Shown: positions 51,140-60,488, counted from the first letter of the stretch. The stretch is DNA of 64,000 nt from Vibrio sp. RE88 (GCF_013113835.1 NZ_VTYQ01000008.1:62001-126000); one strand, 5' to 3'. Made by a program: numbers and translations. Notes: generated by a model from the sequence alone, not told the origin.

Positions 51140-52042
51140 ATGAAGATATTGGTAACAGGAGCAACAGGCTTTGTTGGTCAAAATCTTACTCAATTAAAGC
51201 AAGACTTTCGTTGCGTTGTTCGTGCGGGAAAAAAACACTTATATACTGATAGTTATACTGTTCCTACCATAGATGCATCAACGGAATGGAGTGATTGTTT
51301 TTATGATGTTGATGCCATTATTCACTTAGCTGGACTAGCACATAACAAGTCATATACTGATTCTGAATATCGAGCTGTAAATACAGATGGTACATTAAGG
51401 CTAGCTTTTAAAGCTGCAGAGGCCGGTGTAAAGCGCTTTGTTTTCGTAAGCTCAATTGGTGTTAATGGCTCCAACTCTTACGATAGCGCTTTTTTACCCA
51501 GTGACGTAGCGAAACCTCACAACGCTTACACACAGTCTAAATATGAAGCGGAGTCAGGGCTTTGGGATATATCTAACCAAACAGGTTTGGAAGTGGTAGT
51601 TGTAAGACCGACTCTGGTCTATGGAGCTGCAGCACCAGGCAATTTTGGTATGCTGACTAAATTAGTAAGTAGTATACCATTTCTGCCATTCGGTTTAGCT
51701 AATAATCGTAGAGATTTTATATCAGTTAATAATTTGGTTGATCTCTTGGTTGTATGTGCCAAACACAAAAATGCACCAGGAAATGTATTTTTAGCAAGTG
51801 AGAACAATACAATCTCGACAAGAGAGTTTATTAATGCTGTAGCATCTGGACAAGGTAGAAAGGTGTTTCAAATCCCAATCCCGGTTAGTCTTATGAACTT
51901 TGCGGGTCTCATGACTGGAAGGTCAACAATGATTGAGCAATTATTTGGAAATCTAGAGGTTGATTCCTCTAATATTAAGGAACAACTAAACTGGACACCT
52001 CCTTATTCCATGAAGGATGTTATGGCAACGTTGCGTAAATAG
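51140..52042 (+). CDS. WbpV-like UDP-4-keto-sugar reductase
   Basis: A 300-residue extended-SDR protein starting KILVTGATGFVGQNLTQL, with FVSSIGVNG and the YTQSKYEAE pair. Proteins of this type (WbpV/WreQ) reduce the 4-keto product of WbpM-like dehydratases to UDP-D-QuiNAc or a related 6-deoxy-HexNAc. The WbpM-like gene lies two genes downstream, which supports the pairing. C-4 stereochemistry (Qui or Fuc type) cannot be told from sequence. Confidence 0.82.
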   Translation: MKILVTGATGFVGQNLTQLKQDFRCVVRAGKKHLYTDSYTVPTIDASTEWSDCFYDVDAIIHLAGLAHNKSYTDSEYRAVNTDGTLRLAFKAAEAGVKRFVFVSSIGVNGSNSYDSAFLPSDVAKPHNAYTQSKYEAESGLWDISNQTGLEVVVVRPTLVYGAAAPGNFGMLTKLVSSIPFLPFGLANNRRDFISVNNLVDLLVVCAKHKNAPGNVFLASENNTISTREFINAVASGQGRKVFQIPIPVSLMNFAGLMTGRSTMIEQLFGNLEVDSSNIKEQLNWTPPYSMKDVMATLRK

Positions 52043-52056
52043 GAACAAGATAGGTA

Positions 52057-52605
52057 ATGATTCGTATAATTGATTTTCTGGCAGCTTTTATTGGATTGCT
52101 TTTTCTGTGGCCGTTGTTACTTCTCGTTGTTATCGCGGGTTATTTTGATACACGTTCTCCAGTATTTGTTCAAGAACGTGTTGGTAGATATAAAAAGCCG
52201 TTTAAACTTATAAAGTTTAGGACAATGTCTGTTGATACACAGTCGGTGGCAAGTCACCTTGCAAGTAGTTCCTCCATTACAAGATTTGGTGCATTTTTAC
52301 GAAAAACGAAAATCGATGAGTTACCACAACTTATAAATGTTCTCAAAGGTGAAATGAGTTTAGTTGGACCGCGCCCCAACCTTTATAATCAAGATAAACT
52401 TATTGCTGCTCGCGAAGAGCTTGGGGTTTACGAAGTGCTGCCAGGCATTACTGGTTTAGCACAAATTCAAAATATTGATATGTCAACACCTGAATTACTT
52501 GCCAAGATTGATAAGCAGATGATCGATACTTTGAGTATTGAAGATTATTTTAAATATATAATAAAGACGGCTACAGGAAGTGGTAGTGGAGATGCAGTTA
52601 AATAG
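52057..52605 (+). CDS. Small monotopic phosphoglycosyl transferase
   Basis: A 182-residue bacterial sugar transferase (PglC/WcaJ core type). It puts the first sugar phosphate on undecaprenyl phosphate and so starts repeat-unit synthesis. It has one N-terminal re-entrant hydrophobic segment (6-27), VFVQERVGRYKKPFKLIKFRTM, the catalytic D-E pair in KIDELPQLINVLKGEMSLVGPRP, and PGITGLAQI. It lacks the long N-terminal membrane part of WcaJ. By context the donor is UDP-QuiNAc or similar. Confidence 0.9.
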   Translation: MIRIIDFLAAFIGLLFLWPLLLLVVIAGYFDTRSPVFVQERVGRYKKPFKLIKFRTMSVDTQSVASHLASSSSITRFGAFLRKTKIDELPQLINVLKGEMSLVGPRPNLYNQDKLIAAREELGVYEVLPGITGLAQIQNIDMSTPELLAKIDKQMIDTLSIEDYFKYIIKTATGSGSGDAVK

Positions 52606-52656
52606 TAACTTCTCCACATTCGTGGTTGTTAGATAGAGTAAATAAAAGAGTACAGT

Positions 52657-54594
52657 ATGGCTAGGCTAAACCAAATTTGGAATTTACCTCGAGTTTACAA
52701 GCGTCTAATCAGTATAACTATTGATGCTTTTTTTGTTGTGGCTTCTTTTTATGCCGCGTACTGGAGCCGTATTGGTAATGTTAAACCCTTCGAAAGCTAC
52801 TTGACTTGGTACGTAATAATCGGAACTTTGCTTGTGACAGTTTTTGCTTTTATGCGGCTTGGGCTTTATCGAGCGATACTAAGGTTTTTAACCTTTCATG
52901 CTTTAGCTGTTGTGAGTATAGGGACTATTATTTCGGCAGCATCAATCTCAGTTTTAGCTTTCTACTTTGATGCACCAGTCCCTCGTTCTGTACCAATCAT
53001 TTATGGTGCCTTTTTATGTTTATTGTGTGGCGGCTCTCGTTTAATCGTTCGCGTTTTAGTTTCACAAGCTAACGGTAAGGGTATGAAGAAGGTATTGATA
53101 TATGGTGCTGGAGCTGCAGGAAGGCAGCTAGCCTTAGCCTTACGTTCTTCTGACACACATAAAGTTGTTGGTTTTATTGATGAAGATAAAACTTTATACA
53201 ACACGATTATAATGGGCCTTAAAGTTAAAAGTATCTGTCGTGTGGAAAAGCTTATTGAAAAACACTCAGTGAGCCAGATTTTGTTAGCTGTGCCTAGTGC
53301 TTCGAGAGCACGTCGTAAAGAAATCCTAGACTCTTTGGTTCATCTTTCAGCAGAAGTCCTTACGGTTCCCGACATGAAAGATATTGTTGATGGAAAAGCT
53401 CAAATCGATGAGTTGAAAGATGTCGCTATTGAAGATTTGCTAGGGCGTGACTCGGTTGCACCACAACAAGCTTTAATGGAAGCGAATATCAAAGGTAAGG
53501 TGGTTATGATCACTGGGGCTGGTGGTTCTATTGGCTCAGAACTCTGTCGTCAAATTGTTAAGCAAAAACCTAAGGCTTTGATCCTGTTTGAACTTTCTGA
53601 GTTTGGTTTATATCAAATAGATCGAGAATTATCGAACTTGGCCGAAGTTGAAAGCTTAAATGTAGAAATTGTCCCGCTACTTGGTTCTGTGCAACGCATA
53701 AATCGGCTAGCAACAACCATGAAGAGCTTTGGTGTACAAACTGTTTACCATGCAGCTGCTTACAAACACGTTCCTTTAGTAGAATACAATGTTGTAGAGG
53801 GTGTTCGTAACAACGTATTTGGAACTTATTATACTGCGAAAGCATCTATTGAAGCTCAAGTTGAGTCGTTTGTTTTGATTTCGACTGATAAGGCAGTGCG
53901 ACCAACCAATGTTATGGGTACGACTAAACGTATGGCAGAGTTAGGTCTTCAAGCTTTAGCCGAACAGGAAAATGCTAAAAAGAATGGTACCCGTTTTTGT
54001 ATGGTTCGATTCGGCAATGTTTTAGGTTCTTCGGGGTCAGTGATCCCTCTGTTTAAAAAGCAGATTGCAAGTGGCGGTCCAATTACAGTCACTCACCCAG
54101 ATATCATTCGTTATTTCATGACAATCCCTGAGGCAGCACAGCTAGTGATCCAGGCGGGAGCTATGGGTAAAGGTGGTGATGTGTTTGTCCTCGATATGGG
54201 CGAGCCTGTAAAAATTACTGATCTAGCGGTAAATTTGATTCAGTTGTCAGGATTAGAATTGAAAGATGACAGTAATCCATATGGTGACATCTCTATAGAA
54301 TTCTCTGGACTACGCCCAGGGGAAAAGCTATTTGAAGAATTGCTTATTGGTGACAATGTTGGCGAAACGGCTCACCCAAGAATTATGACTGCCAACGAAC
54401 GTTTTCTTCCTTTGGATGAATATATTGAGGTTATAGATAAGTTAGATAAGGCCTGTCACAACTTCGAACATGATAAGATTAGGAAACTATTGCTTGAAGC
54501 ACCGACAGATTTTAATCCAACCGACGGTATTGGTGATTTAGTTTGGCAAAAGCTTCATGAGGGTAAAGAAGAACAAATGGATACAATCCATTAG
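52657..54594 (+). CDS. Membrane UDP-GlcNAc 4,6-dehydratase (WbpM/FlaA1-like)
   Basis: A 645-residue protein with four to five N-terminal helices (about 15-130), a first Rossmann-like CoA-binding part (VLIYGAGAAGRQLALALR) and a C-terminal SDR domain with MITGAGGSIGSELCRQI, STDKAVRPTNVMGTTKR and RFGNVLGSSGSVIP. The Y-x3-K tyrosine is replaced by Met (MGTTK), the mark of the large retaining dehydratases. It makes UDP-4-keto-6-deoxy-GlcNAc. It is the last gene of the O-antigen operon and ends before a hairpin. Confidence 0.94.
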   Translation: MARLNQIWNLPRVYKRLISITIDAFFVVASFYAAYWSRIGNVKPFESYLTWYVIIGTLLVTVFAFMRLGLYRAILRFLTFHALAVVSIGTIISAASISVLAFYFDAPVPRSVPIIYGAFLCLLCGGSRLIVRVLVSQANGKGMKKVLIYGAGAAGRQLALALRSSDTHKVVGFIDEDKTLYNTIIMGLKVKSICRVEKLIEKHSVSQILLAVPSASRARRKEILDSLVHLSAEVLTVPDMKDIVDGKAQIDELKDVAIEDLLGRDSVAPQQALMEANIKGKVVMITGAGGSIGSELCRQIVKQKPKALILFELSEFGLYQIDRELSNLAEVESLNVEIVPLLGSVQRINRLATTMKSFGVQTVYHAAAYKHVPLVEYNVVEGVRNNVFGTYYTAKASIEAQVESFVLISTDKAVRPTNVMGTTKRMAELGLQALAEQENAKKNGTRFCMVRFGNVLGSSGSVIPLFKKQIASGGPITVTHPDIIRYFMTIPEAAQLVIQAGAMGKGGDVFVLDMGEPVKITDLAVNLIQLSGLELKDDSNPYGDISIEFSGLRPGEKLFEELLIGDNVGETAHPRIMTANERFLPLDEYIEVIDKLDKACHNFEHDKIRKLLLEAPTDFNPTDGIGDLVWQKLHEGKEEQMDTIH

Positions 54595-54601
54595 ATGAAG
54601 A

Positions 54602-54625
54602 AAGAGCTCCAAATTTGGAGCTCTT
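54602..54625. terminator. Terminator-like palindrome after the O-antigen cluster
   Basis: A perfect 24-base palindrome, AAGAGCTCCAAA joined to TTTGGAGCTCTT, lies between the convergent wbpM-like and pssA genes. It folds with a strong GAGCTCC stem. The U-tracts are short on both sides (TTCTT on the forward strand), so efficiency is uncertain. Confidence 0.65.
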
Positions 54626-54652
54626 CTTATATCCTTCTTTCTATCCAGAAAT

Positions 54653-55993
54653 TTACAAAATTTGCTTCAACACCCGATCCGCTTTCACGCGGGTAATCTT
54701 GCGCATTAGCTTTTGCACTGCATCTGGATAGTCTTCTGCTTTTTCTAATTGTCTATAAGTGCAAATGAGCTGAGTATGCTGAAGAATATTCTCCACTTCT
54801 TTCTCAAACTGAGGTGTTAGATGGTGGAAGTTGTCTTGGATAAAGAGAGCGTTCTCCAGATCTAAGCTCCATGCTCTTGGATTTAGGTTATTACCTGTAA
54901 TCAGCATGTAACGCTTGTCTACCCAGATACCTTTTAGGTGGAAGCTGTTTTCTTCATGCCTCCATAAATGGATCGAAAGTTTGCGACTGGCGATATTGGC
55001 CTCATTCGACTTGGCAAACTGTCGTAAATTGCGCTCATACAGATAAGGTAAACCACCGATGGTTTTAAACTCTTCTTCAGGAGAAATATAAAAGTCATTC
55101 GCTGTTTTATCGCCTACCACGATAGTCACTTTCACACCACGCTTTAGCGCTTTTTTTACTTCCTTGGCCACGCTACGCGGGAAGTTGAAATAGGGTGTGC
55201 AAATGAAAATCTCATCTTTGGCTTTTGCGAGTAACTGATTGATTCCCTGATTAAGCTTGTTGCGTTTTTTGCCCACGCCCACGATAGGCGTTACAGCAAC
55301 CTGTTCTTGAGATACCGCTTGTGACTCAAATTGATAAGAGGACTTGGCAAGAGAAGCTCTTAGTTGGCGAATTTGCGCCTTTATCTCTTTGGTCTCTGGT
55401 TTCTTTGAACAAGCTAGATTGTTAACTGCAGGGTGGTCGATCATCTCTTTATGAACAAAGTTGACCATACTATCGGCCAGTGCTTTGTTATTTAGCACAT
55501 GATAGCGGTCGAAACGATAACGTTCTTTGTAGTTGAGATAGATGTTGTTAAGACTTGCACCACTGTAGATAACTTGGTCATCAATAATGAAGCCTTTTAA
55601 GTGCAAAACACCAAATACTTCACGCCCACGAACCGGAACGCCATAGATAGGGATTCTGTGCTCATAATTATCCGCGAAGCTTTTATACATAGAGGCGTTG
55701 GTTTCGCCTGGCTCTGCACCAATTAAGCCGCGCTGAGCACGATGCCAATCAACACATACATTGATCTCTAGACCAGGGTTGCGCTGTTTCGCTTCATAGA
55801 GCTCAGTTAAGATCTCTCTTCCTGCTTCATCATCCTCCAAGTAAAGAGCAACCAGGTAGATTCGTTTACTTGCCTTACGAATCGCTTCTATTAAGCGAGT
55901 TCGAAAATCTTTAGCTGCATAAAGTGTCTCAAACTGAGCTGGGTCTTGCGCTAAAGTAGGAAGTTGTTCGAATAAGTTCCTATTAGTCATCAT
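54653..55993 (-). CDS. pssA: CDP-diacylglycerol-serine O-phosphatidyltransferase
   Basis: Phosphatidylserine synthase of the phospholipase D superfamily; its product is decarboxylated to phosphatidylethanolamine. From ATG 55993 it has 446 residues, like the E. coli enzyme (451). Two HKD motifs are present: VLHLKGFIIDDQVIYSGAS in the first half and FHLKGIWVDKRYMLITGNN in the second. DWHRAQRG and CTPYFN are also conserved. Another ATG is one codon later. It is peripheral on the membrane and bounds the O-antigen locus on the right. Confidence 0.93.
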   Translation of the reverse strand: MMTNRNLFEQLPTLAQDPAQFETLYAAKDFRTRLIEAIRKASKRIYLVALYLEDDEAGREILTELYEAKQRNPGLEINVCVDWHRAQRGLIGAEPGETNASMYKSFADNYEHRIPIYGVPVRGREVFGVLHLKGFIIDDQVIYSGASLNNIYLNYKERYRFDRYHVLNNKALADSMVNFVHKEMIDHPAVNNLACSKKPETKEIKAQIRQLRASLAKSSYQFESQAVSQEQVAVTPIVGVGKKRNKLNQGINQLLAKAKDEIFICTPYFNFPRSVAKEVKKALKRGVKVTIVVGDKTANDFYISPEEEFKTIGGLPYLYERNLRQFAKSNEANIASRKLSIHLWRHEENSFHLKGIWVDKRYMLITGNNLNPRAWSLDLENALFIQDNFHHLTPQFEKEVENILQHTQLICTYRQLEKAEDYPDAVQKLMRKITRVKADRVLKQIL

Positions 55994-56102
55994 GTTGGAT
56001 GGGTTACCTTTACTTAAAGTGGACAAGGATATTAGCAAAATGTGCTAGCAGTTCCTAGTTACCAGATCCTAGTTCGACAAGGCTAGTTGTAAAAGCTGTA
56101 AT

Positions 56103-57065
56103 TTACTGGTTGGGACGAAGGCTGATTTCACCACCGATGAAGGTTTCTAAGCCATTTTCGGTTTCTAAAAGAACCGCGCCTTGTTCGTTGATACCTCTGG
56201 CGGTTCCGCTAATCTCCCTAGGTCCCATAAGCAGCTTTACTGGACGGTGGATAAAGTTATCTAAGCGATTCCATCTCTCGACAAAGCCTGCCATCCCATA
56301 CAGCTCATAGTCATCTAAAGCCTTGTGGAGGGTAGTTATCATGGTAATCGCCAGTCGGTTTCTATCAATCTGTTGGTTATCTGCAACCTCATCTAAGCTG
56401 GCCCAAGGCTGGGTAATACCTTCTGTCGCCTCTGACATCATCAAGTTGAGCCCCATACCGATGACAAGGTTGGCCGCTGCACCAGCTTGGCCTGACATTT
56501 CGACCAGAATACCAGCGAGCTTCTTATCTTGATAATAGAGGTCATTCGGCCATTTTAATTTTACACCTGTTAGCCCCATCTCTTCGAGAGCTTCAACGAT
56601 TGCCACACCAACTACCAGGCTTAATCCCATTGCGGCTGCCATACCTGCGTCTAAACGCCAAAACATCGATAAGTATAGGTTTGAGCCAAAAGGAGATACC
56701 CACTCACGTCCGCGGCGACCTCTACCTTTAGCCTGATACTCAGCAAGACACACTGATCCAGATTCTAAGCTATCGACTCTATCAAGTAGATACTGGTTGG
56801 TTGAGTCAATAATGGGTATTAGGTCTACTCGGTTCGTTAAACTATTTTGGAGTATTTCTTTGTCGAGCAATTGCATAGGCTTGGCGAGCTGGTAGCCCTT
56901 GCCCTGTATGCGAAACACATCGACGCCCCAAGCTTGGATGCCTTTTATATGCTTACTGACTGCGGCTCTGGATACGCCAAGTTGATCCCCTAGCTCTTCT
57001 CCGGAATGAAAGCCGCCTTGAGATAAAGCTTTCAAGATAGAAAGTTTTGCTGAATGCTCTTTCAT
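56103..57065 (-). CDS. birA: Bifunctional biotin ligase / biotin operon repressor
   Basis: It joins biotin to the biotin carboxyl carrier protein and, as holo-repressor, binds the bio operator. The 320-residue protein has an N-terminal winged helix (about 8-60, SGEELGDQLGVSRAAVSKHI), the biotinyl-AMP loop GRGRRGREW, and the KWPNDLYYQDKKLAGILVE catalytic part with the conserved lysine. The C-terminal SH3-like domain is complete. It overlaps murB by 4 bases, as in many gamma-proteobacteria. Confidence 0.95.
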   Translation of the reverse strand: MKEHSAKLSILKALSQGGFHSGEELGDQLGVSRAAVSKHIKGIQAWGVDVFRIQGKGYQLAKPMQLLDKEILQNSLTNRVDLIPIIDSTNQYLLDRVDSLESGSVCLAEYQAKGRGRRGREWVSPFGSNLYLSMFWRLDAGMAAAMGLSLVVGVAIVEALEEMGLTGVKLKWPNDLYYQDKKLAGILVEMSGQAGAAANLVIGMGLNLMMSEATEGITQPWASLDEVADNQQIDRNRLAITMITTLHKALDDYELYGMAGFVERWNRLDNFIHRPVKLLMGPREISGTARGINEQGAVLLETENGLETFIGGEISLRPNQ

Positions 57066-58108
57066 TGCTGGCTCTCTAAGATTGTCTCTAGATTCGTTTC
57101 TGCATGAGAACCGATGAATCTCACTTCATGTTCCAACGCTATCTGATATTTTTCCAGCACGGTTTGGCGTACTGTGGCTGCTAGTTTGATCACATCGTTT
57201 GCGGTCGCATTGCTTGTATTCACTAGCACTAAAGCCTGTTTAGGGTGGACTTGAGCACCACCGATTTGATGGCCTTTCAGTTGGCATTGATCTATTAGCC
57301 AACCAGCGGCCACTTTTACGCCATCTTGTGTTGGGTACGCAGCAATATTGGGGAATTGCTTACTCAACATTTTGAACTGCTGGTTTGAAATAACAGGGTT
57401 CTTAAAGAAGCTCCCTGCATTGCCTAGCTTGGCAGGGTCTGGCAGCTTTTCCATTCGGATTTGGCAAACTCGCTCCAAAACATGCTGCGCAGTGAGCGTT
57501 TCGCTTTGTAGAGATTGAAGCGGGCCATATTCGATATTCGCTGACCACTGCTTGGGGAGTTTTAAGCCAATCGCTACAACCATCACTTTCTGAAACAGCT
57601 CATGTTTAAAAATGGAATCTCGATAGCCAAATTGACACTCTTCGGCACTCAGCCGTTTGGTATTAAAGGTTTCTAAACAAAGTACGTCGACATATTCGCA
57701 GATGTCTTTCAGCTCAACACCATAAGCGCCGATATTTTGAATAGGAGCGCTGCCTGCACAGCCGGGGATGAGAGCGAGATTCTCTAATCCAAAGTAACCT
57801 TGCTCAACACTCCATTTCACCAAGCTCGGCCAATCTTCACCGCCAGCTATATGCAAATGCCAATGCGTGTCGGTTTCACTGACCGATTTACCGAGTAAAT
57901 TGTTGACTACCACCACACCTTGGTAGGGCTGGGTAAACAAAACGTTACTGCCTTTGCCCAAAATTAGTTTAGGAAGACTCAACCACTCTTGTTTTTGATA
58001 GACATGTTTGATTTCTTCAACGGTTGCAACTTCAACCAGATAAGAGCAGGTTTGCGAGATGGAAAAGGTATGGAAGCGACTAAGATCTGCGTTGGCTAAT
58101 ATTTGCAT
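57062..58108 (-). CDS. murB: UDP-N-acetylenolpyruvoylglucosamine reductase
   Basis: FAD enzyme that reduces enolpyruvyl-UDP-GlcNAc to UDP-MurNAc for peptidoglycan. The 348-residue protein has LILGKGSNVLF (FAD site), the NIGAYGVEL motif, YRDSIFK, and the catalytic serine in GNAGSFFKNPV. The form with YRDSIFK and about 340 residues is the type I enzyme found in enteric and Vibrio species. It is cotranscribed with birA. Confidence 0.96.
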   Translation of the reverse strand: MQILANADLSRFHTFSISQTCSYLVEVATVEEIKHVYQKQEWLSLPKLILGKGSNVLFTQPYQGVVVVNNLLGKSVSETDTHWHLHIAGGEDWPSLVKWSVEQGYFGLENLALIPGCAGSAPIQNIGAYGVELKDICEYVDVLCLETFNTKRLSAEECQFGYRDSIFKHELFQKVMVVAIGLKLPKQWSANIEYGPLQSLQSETLTAQHVLERVCQIRMEKLPDPAKLGNAGSFFKNPVISNQQFKMLSKQFPNIAAYPTQDGVKVAAGWLIDQCQLKGHQIGGAQVHPKQALVLVNTSNATANDVIKLAATVRQTVLEKYQIALEHEVRFIGSHAETNLETILESQQ

Positions 58109-58164
58109 CGGATTTATCGAGTAATCTAAACTGCCTGCATTCTACCCTAAATTGAAGTTTGGTG

Positions 58165-58596
58165 ATAATGAGCCCAATGCAGATTGAAACCTTAGACCCA
58201 ATAAAACTCCCCCTTGTATCGCGTTTGTACAAAGCACACTATCCTTCAGGCAAGGCTAAAAAGGATGAGTTGACCATTGTTGGCTCCATTGAGCAGCAAA
58301 TCGTCTCACTGGTTCGTTTTAGAAATATTGAGCAATTCCGTTTGCTAACAGGAATGCTAGTGATACCAGAGCACAGGGGAAGCGGCTTAGGTCATCAGTT
58401 AATGGGTTACTGCGCTCAGTATGTTTTATCGGAGCATGACTTCTGTTTTGCCTACGCACATCTAGAAACATTTTATGCTCAACATAACTTCAAGACGATT
58501 GACGCGAGTCAGTTACCTAGCTCGCTAAGAGGACTGTTTGAACGTTATAGCCTTAAGAAGCAACTCGTAGCGATGAAGTATGTCAAACCGTCCTGA
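58165..58596 (+). CDS. GNAT-family N-acetyltransferase
   Basis: About 143 residues. It has the acetyl-CoA site RLLTGMLVIPEHRGSGLGHQ (about 67-86), with the R-G-x-G-x-G pattern in HRGSGLG, followed by LMGYCAQYV and YAQHNFKTI. The substrate is unknown. It is divergent from murB. ATG 58165, GTG 58159 and ATG 58174 are all possible starts, and the ribosome site is not clear. Confidence 0.75.
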   Translation: MMSPMQIETLDPIKLPLVSRLYKAHYPSGKAKKDELTIVGSIEQQIVSLVRFRNIEQFRLLTGMLVIPEHRGSGLGHQLMGYCAQYVLSEHDFCFAYAHLETFYAQHNFKTIDASQLPSSLRGLFERYSLKKQLVAMKYVKPS

Positions 58597-58778
58597 CATA
58601 GCGTTTCACAATGCTACTGCTGGTTCGCGAAGAGTGTTTTGACGCTGTAGCATAATCACGATGAGGCAGTTGGCAGTCTCAGAGTTGAGAAAGTAGGGTT
58701 GGCGTGTTTCATTTCTTATATCCTTCACCTAAGCTCTTCTTATGGTTCTGATAAAATTATCACTACTGGAGGGCTGTC

Positions 58779-59111
58779 ATGAGCGCAACATTGATCAATC
58801 AAACCTTACCGACCTTTGATGAACTTATGGCTCTGGCACAAGATAATCCAGAAGCCTTTAATCGTTTAAAAAAAAATATGTGTAAAGAGATGATACAGTC
58901 TGCTTCCGAAGAAATGCAAGATAGGTTGTGGGCTCAGCAAAGTCACATTGACAGGGTAGTCGGTCATTGCAAAAACCCCAACCATACTAATGTCGTGTTG
59001 ATGCGAGAATTAGTTAGCCAAATGGGAAAGTTTCACGAAGCTCTTGAAGGTGATGTTCGAGATAAGTTTGATAGGAACGTAGAAGTGATTCTGCTAGATG
59101 AATGGCGTTAA
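58779..59111 (+). CDS. DUF3135 family protein
   Basis: A 110-residue, mostly helical, soluble protein with LPTFDELMALAQDNPEAFN at 9-27 and VGHCKNPNHTNVVLMRELV in the middle. The pattern is known to me from small proteins of Vibrio and relatives (DUF3135) with no assigned function. The start has a strong GGAGG 7 bases upstream. Wzz follows after 128 bases with its own candidate control region, so a functional link is not implied. Confidence 0.75.
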   Translation: MSATLINQTLPTFDELMALAQDNPEAFNRLKKNMCKEMIQSASEEMQDRLWAQQSHIDRVVGHCKNPNHTNVVLMRELVSQMGKFHEALEGDVRDKFDRNVEVILLDEWR

Positions 59112-59152
59112 GATTATTAGTGTAATCAATTGTTCAAGTTAGGCTGAAGCCC

Positions 59153-59173
59153 TGTTCACTATATGTTCACTAT
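59153..59173 (+). repeat. Tandem repeat upstream of wzz
   Basis: TGTTCACTAT occurs at 59153-59162 and again at 59164-59173, a period of 11 bases (one helical turn), about 67 bases before the wzz start. It may be a regulator site or chance. A possible -10 (TATGTT, 59171-59176) overlaps the second copy. Confidence 0.45.
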
Positions 59174-59239
59174 GTTACACTCCCGCGCTGAATAGAAATA
59201 TTGAATATTAAGGTACTATAAGCCTTAAAAGGAAAAAGT

Positions 59240-60382
59240 GTGAGCGGGAAAATTCAACAATCACCTAACGAGCAGCAATACTCACCTCAACTACCAAATT
59301 CCTTCCCAATTAGTGACGAAATTGATCTTAGAGAGCTATTAAAAGCTCTTTGGGGTGGCAAATTATTAATATTAGCTACTACCTTCGGATTCGCTGTTAT
59401 GGCAGTTGTTTTTGCAATTAAATCTCAAGAATGGTGGTCATCCACGGCTAAGATCGCCCGACCTCAAGCTCAAGATATGGCGGAATACAGACAACAGGTT
59501 AAGCAGTTTCAACCCGTTTTTGATATTTATCAAGATGATGGTACGGTTTTAGTTAGTGAAGAGCTTGATAACTTGATTGATTCGGAAGTTCTGTTTAACC
59601 GATTTGTTGATGCCTTCAACTCGAGTAATAACAAACGTAGATTTTTAGACTCAAGTGAAGAGTTTCAACAGTTTAAAGGGAAAATTGGTAGTGAACTAAA
59701 TGATGAGGAGCTAATTAAAGCTAGGAGTGTTTTATACTCGGAATGGCTCGGGAAGATTTCAGCTAAGGCTGAAAACCCTAGCAATGAAATGACTCCTTAC
59801 AATATTAGCTTTCAATCGACGACAAGTGAAAGTAGCTATTTGTTGCTGGTTAACTATATAAAAAATATAAAGATTAAGGCACACCAAGATGCGCTAAATA
59901 ATTTAGAAGCAATGGTTTCTGCTAAGAAAAATGAGCTGGTACAGCAAAAGGGAATCCTTGAGGCTCAAGCTAAAAATCGTTTATTAGTCGAAGCAGACCG
60001 AGCTCGCTATGCGCTCAGTATAGCGAAAGCTGCAGGAGTCACATCTCCAATTCAAACTAATAGTAGTCGAGAGCTGTTCGGGATTGATATGGGTTCAAAA
60101 GCACTAGCTGCTAAAGTAGAAGCTCTAAACTCGATAAAGAACCTTAGTGTTATCGAACCTCGCCTTCAGCAAATTAATGCTAAATTGCAAATGCTAAAAG
60201 ATTTAAAGGTTGATCGCAGTATTGACTTTCAGACCTTCCGCTTTTTAGAAAATGTTGAACAGCCAATAACACGAGACAAGCCAAAACGTGCTCTGATTGT
60301 TATTTTGGGTACCTTACTTGGTGGCATGCTGGGTGTGGCTATCGTGTTGATACACTTCGCTTCCCGTAGAATGCAAGATTAA
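59240..60382 (+). CDS. wzz: Polysaccharide chain-length determinant
   Basis: A 380-residue Wzz/PCP protein that sets O-antigen modal length by acting with Wzy. There are two membrane helices, at about 40-60 and 350-370, with a large periplasmic part rich in predicted coiled coil (about 225-340). The second helix carries the expected proline and glycine-rich pattern (DKPKRALIVILGTLLGGMLG). N-terminal EIDLRELLKALWGGKLLI is typical. The GTG start 59240 has AAAAGGA 7 bases upstream. It lies about 5 kb away from its O-antigen cluster. Confidence 0.92.
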   Translation: MSGKIQQSPNEQQYSPQLPNSFPISDEIDLRELLKALWGGKLLILATTFGFAVMAVVFAIKSQEWWSSTAKIARPQAQDMAEYRQQVKQFQPVFDIYQDDGTVLVSEELDNLIDSEVLFNRFVDAFNSSNNKRRFLDSSEEFQQFKGKIGSELNDEELIKARSVLYSEWLGKISAKAENPSNEMTPYNISFQSTTSESSYLLLVNYIKNIKIKAHQDALNNLEAMVSAKKNELVQQKGILEAQAKNRLLVEADRARYALSIAKAAGVTSPIQTNSSRELFGIDMGSKALAAKVEALNSIKNLSVIEPRLQQINAKLQMLKDLKVDRSIDFQTFRFLENVEQPITRDKPKRALIVILGTLLGGMLGVAIVLIHFASRRMQD

Positions 60383-60404
60383 ATAAATACTAATTGGTAG
60401 CTGG

Positions 60405-60435
60405 CTGGATTCACTTTCTAGTGAATCCGGTTTTT
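60405..60435 (+). terminator. Intrinsic terminator after wzz
   Basis: CTGGATTCACT (60405-60415), loop TTCT, then AGTGAATCCGG (60420-60430), followed by TTTTT (60431-60435). An 11-bp stem with one G-U pair, 22 bases after the wzz stop. Confidence 0.88.
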
Positions 60436-60488
60436 ATCATCCCAAATAGTATCTAAGAACTAGATCACACAAAAACTTCCTCTTTCCC

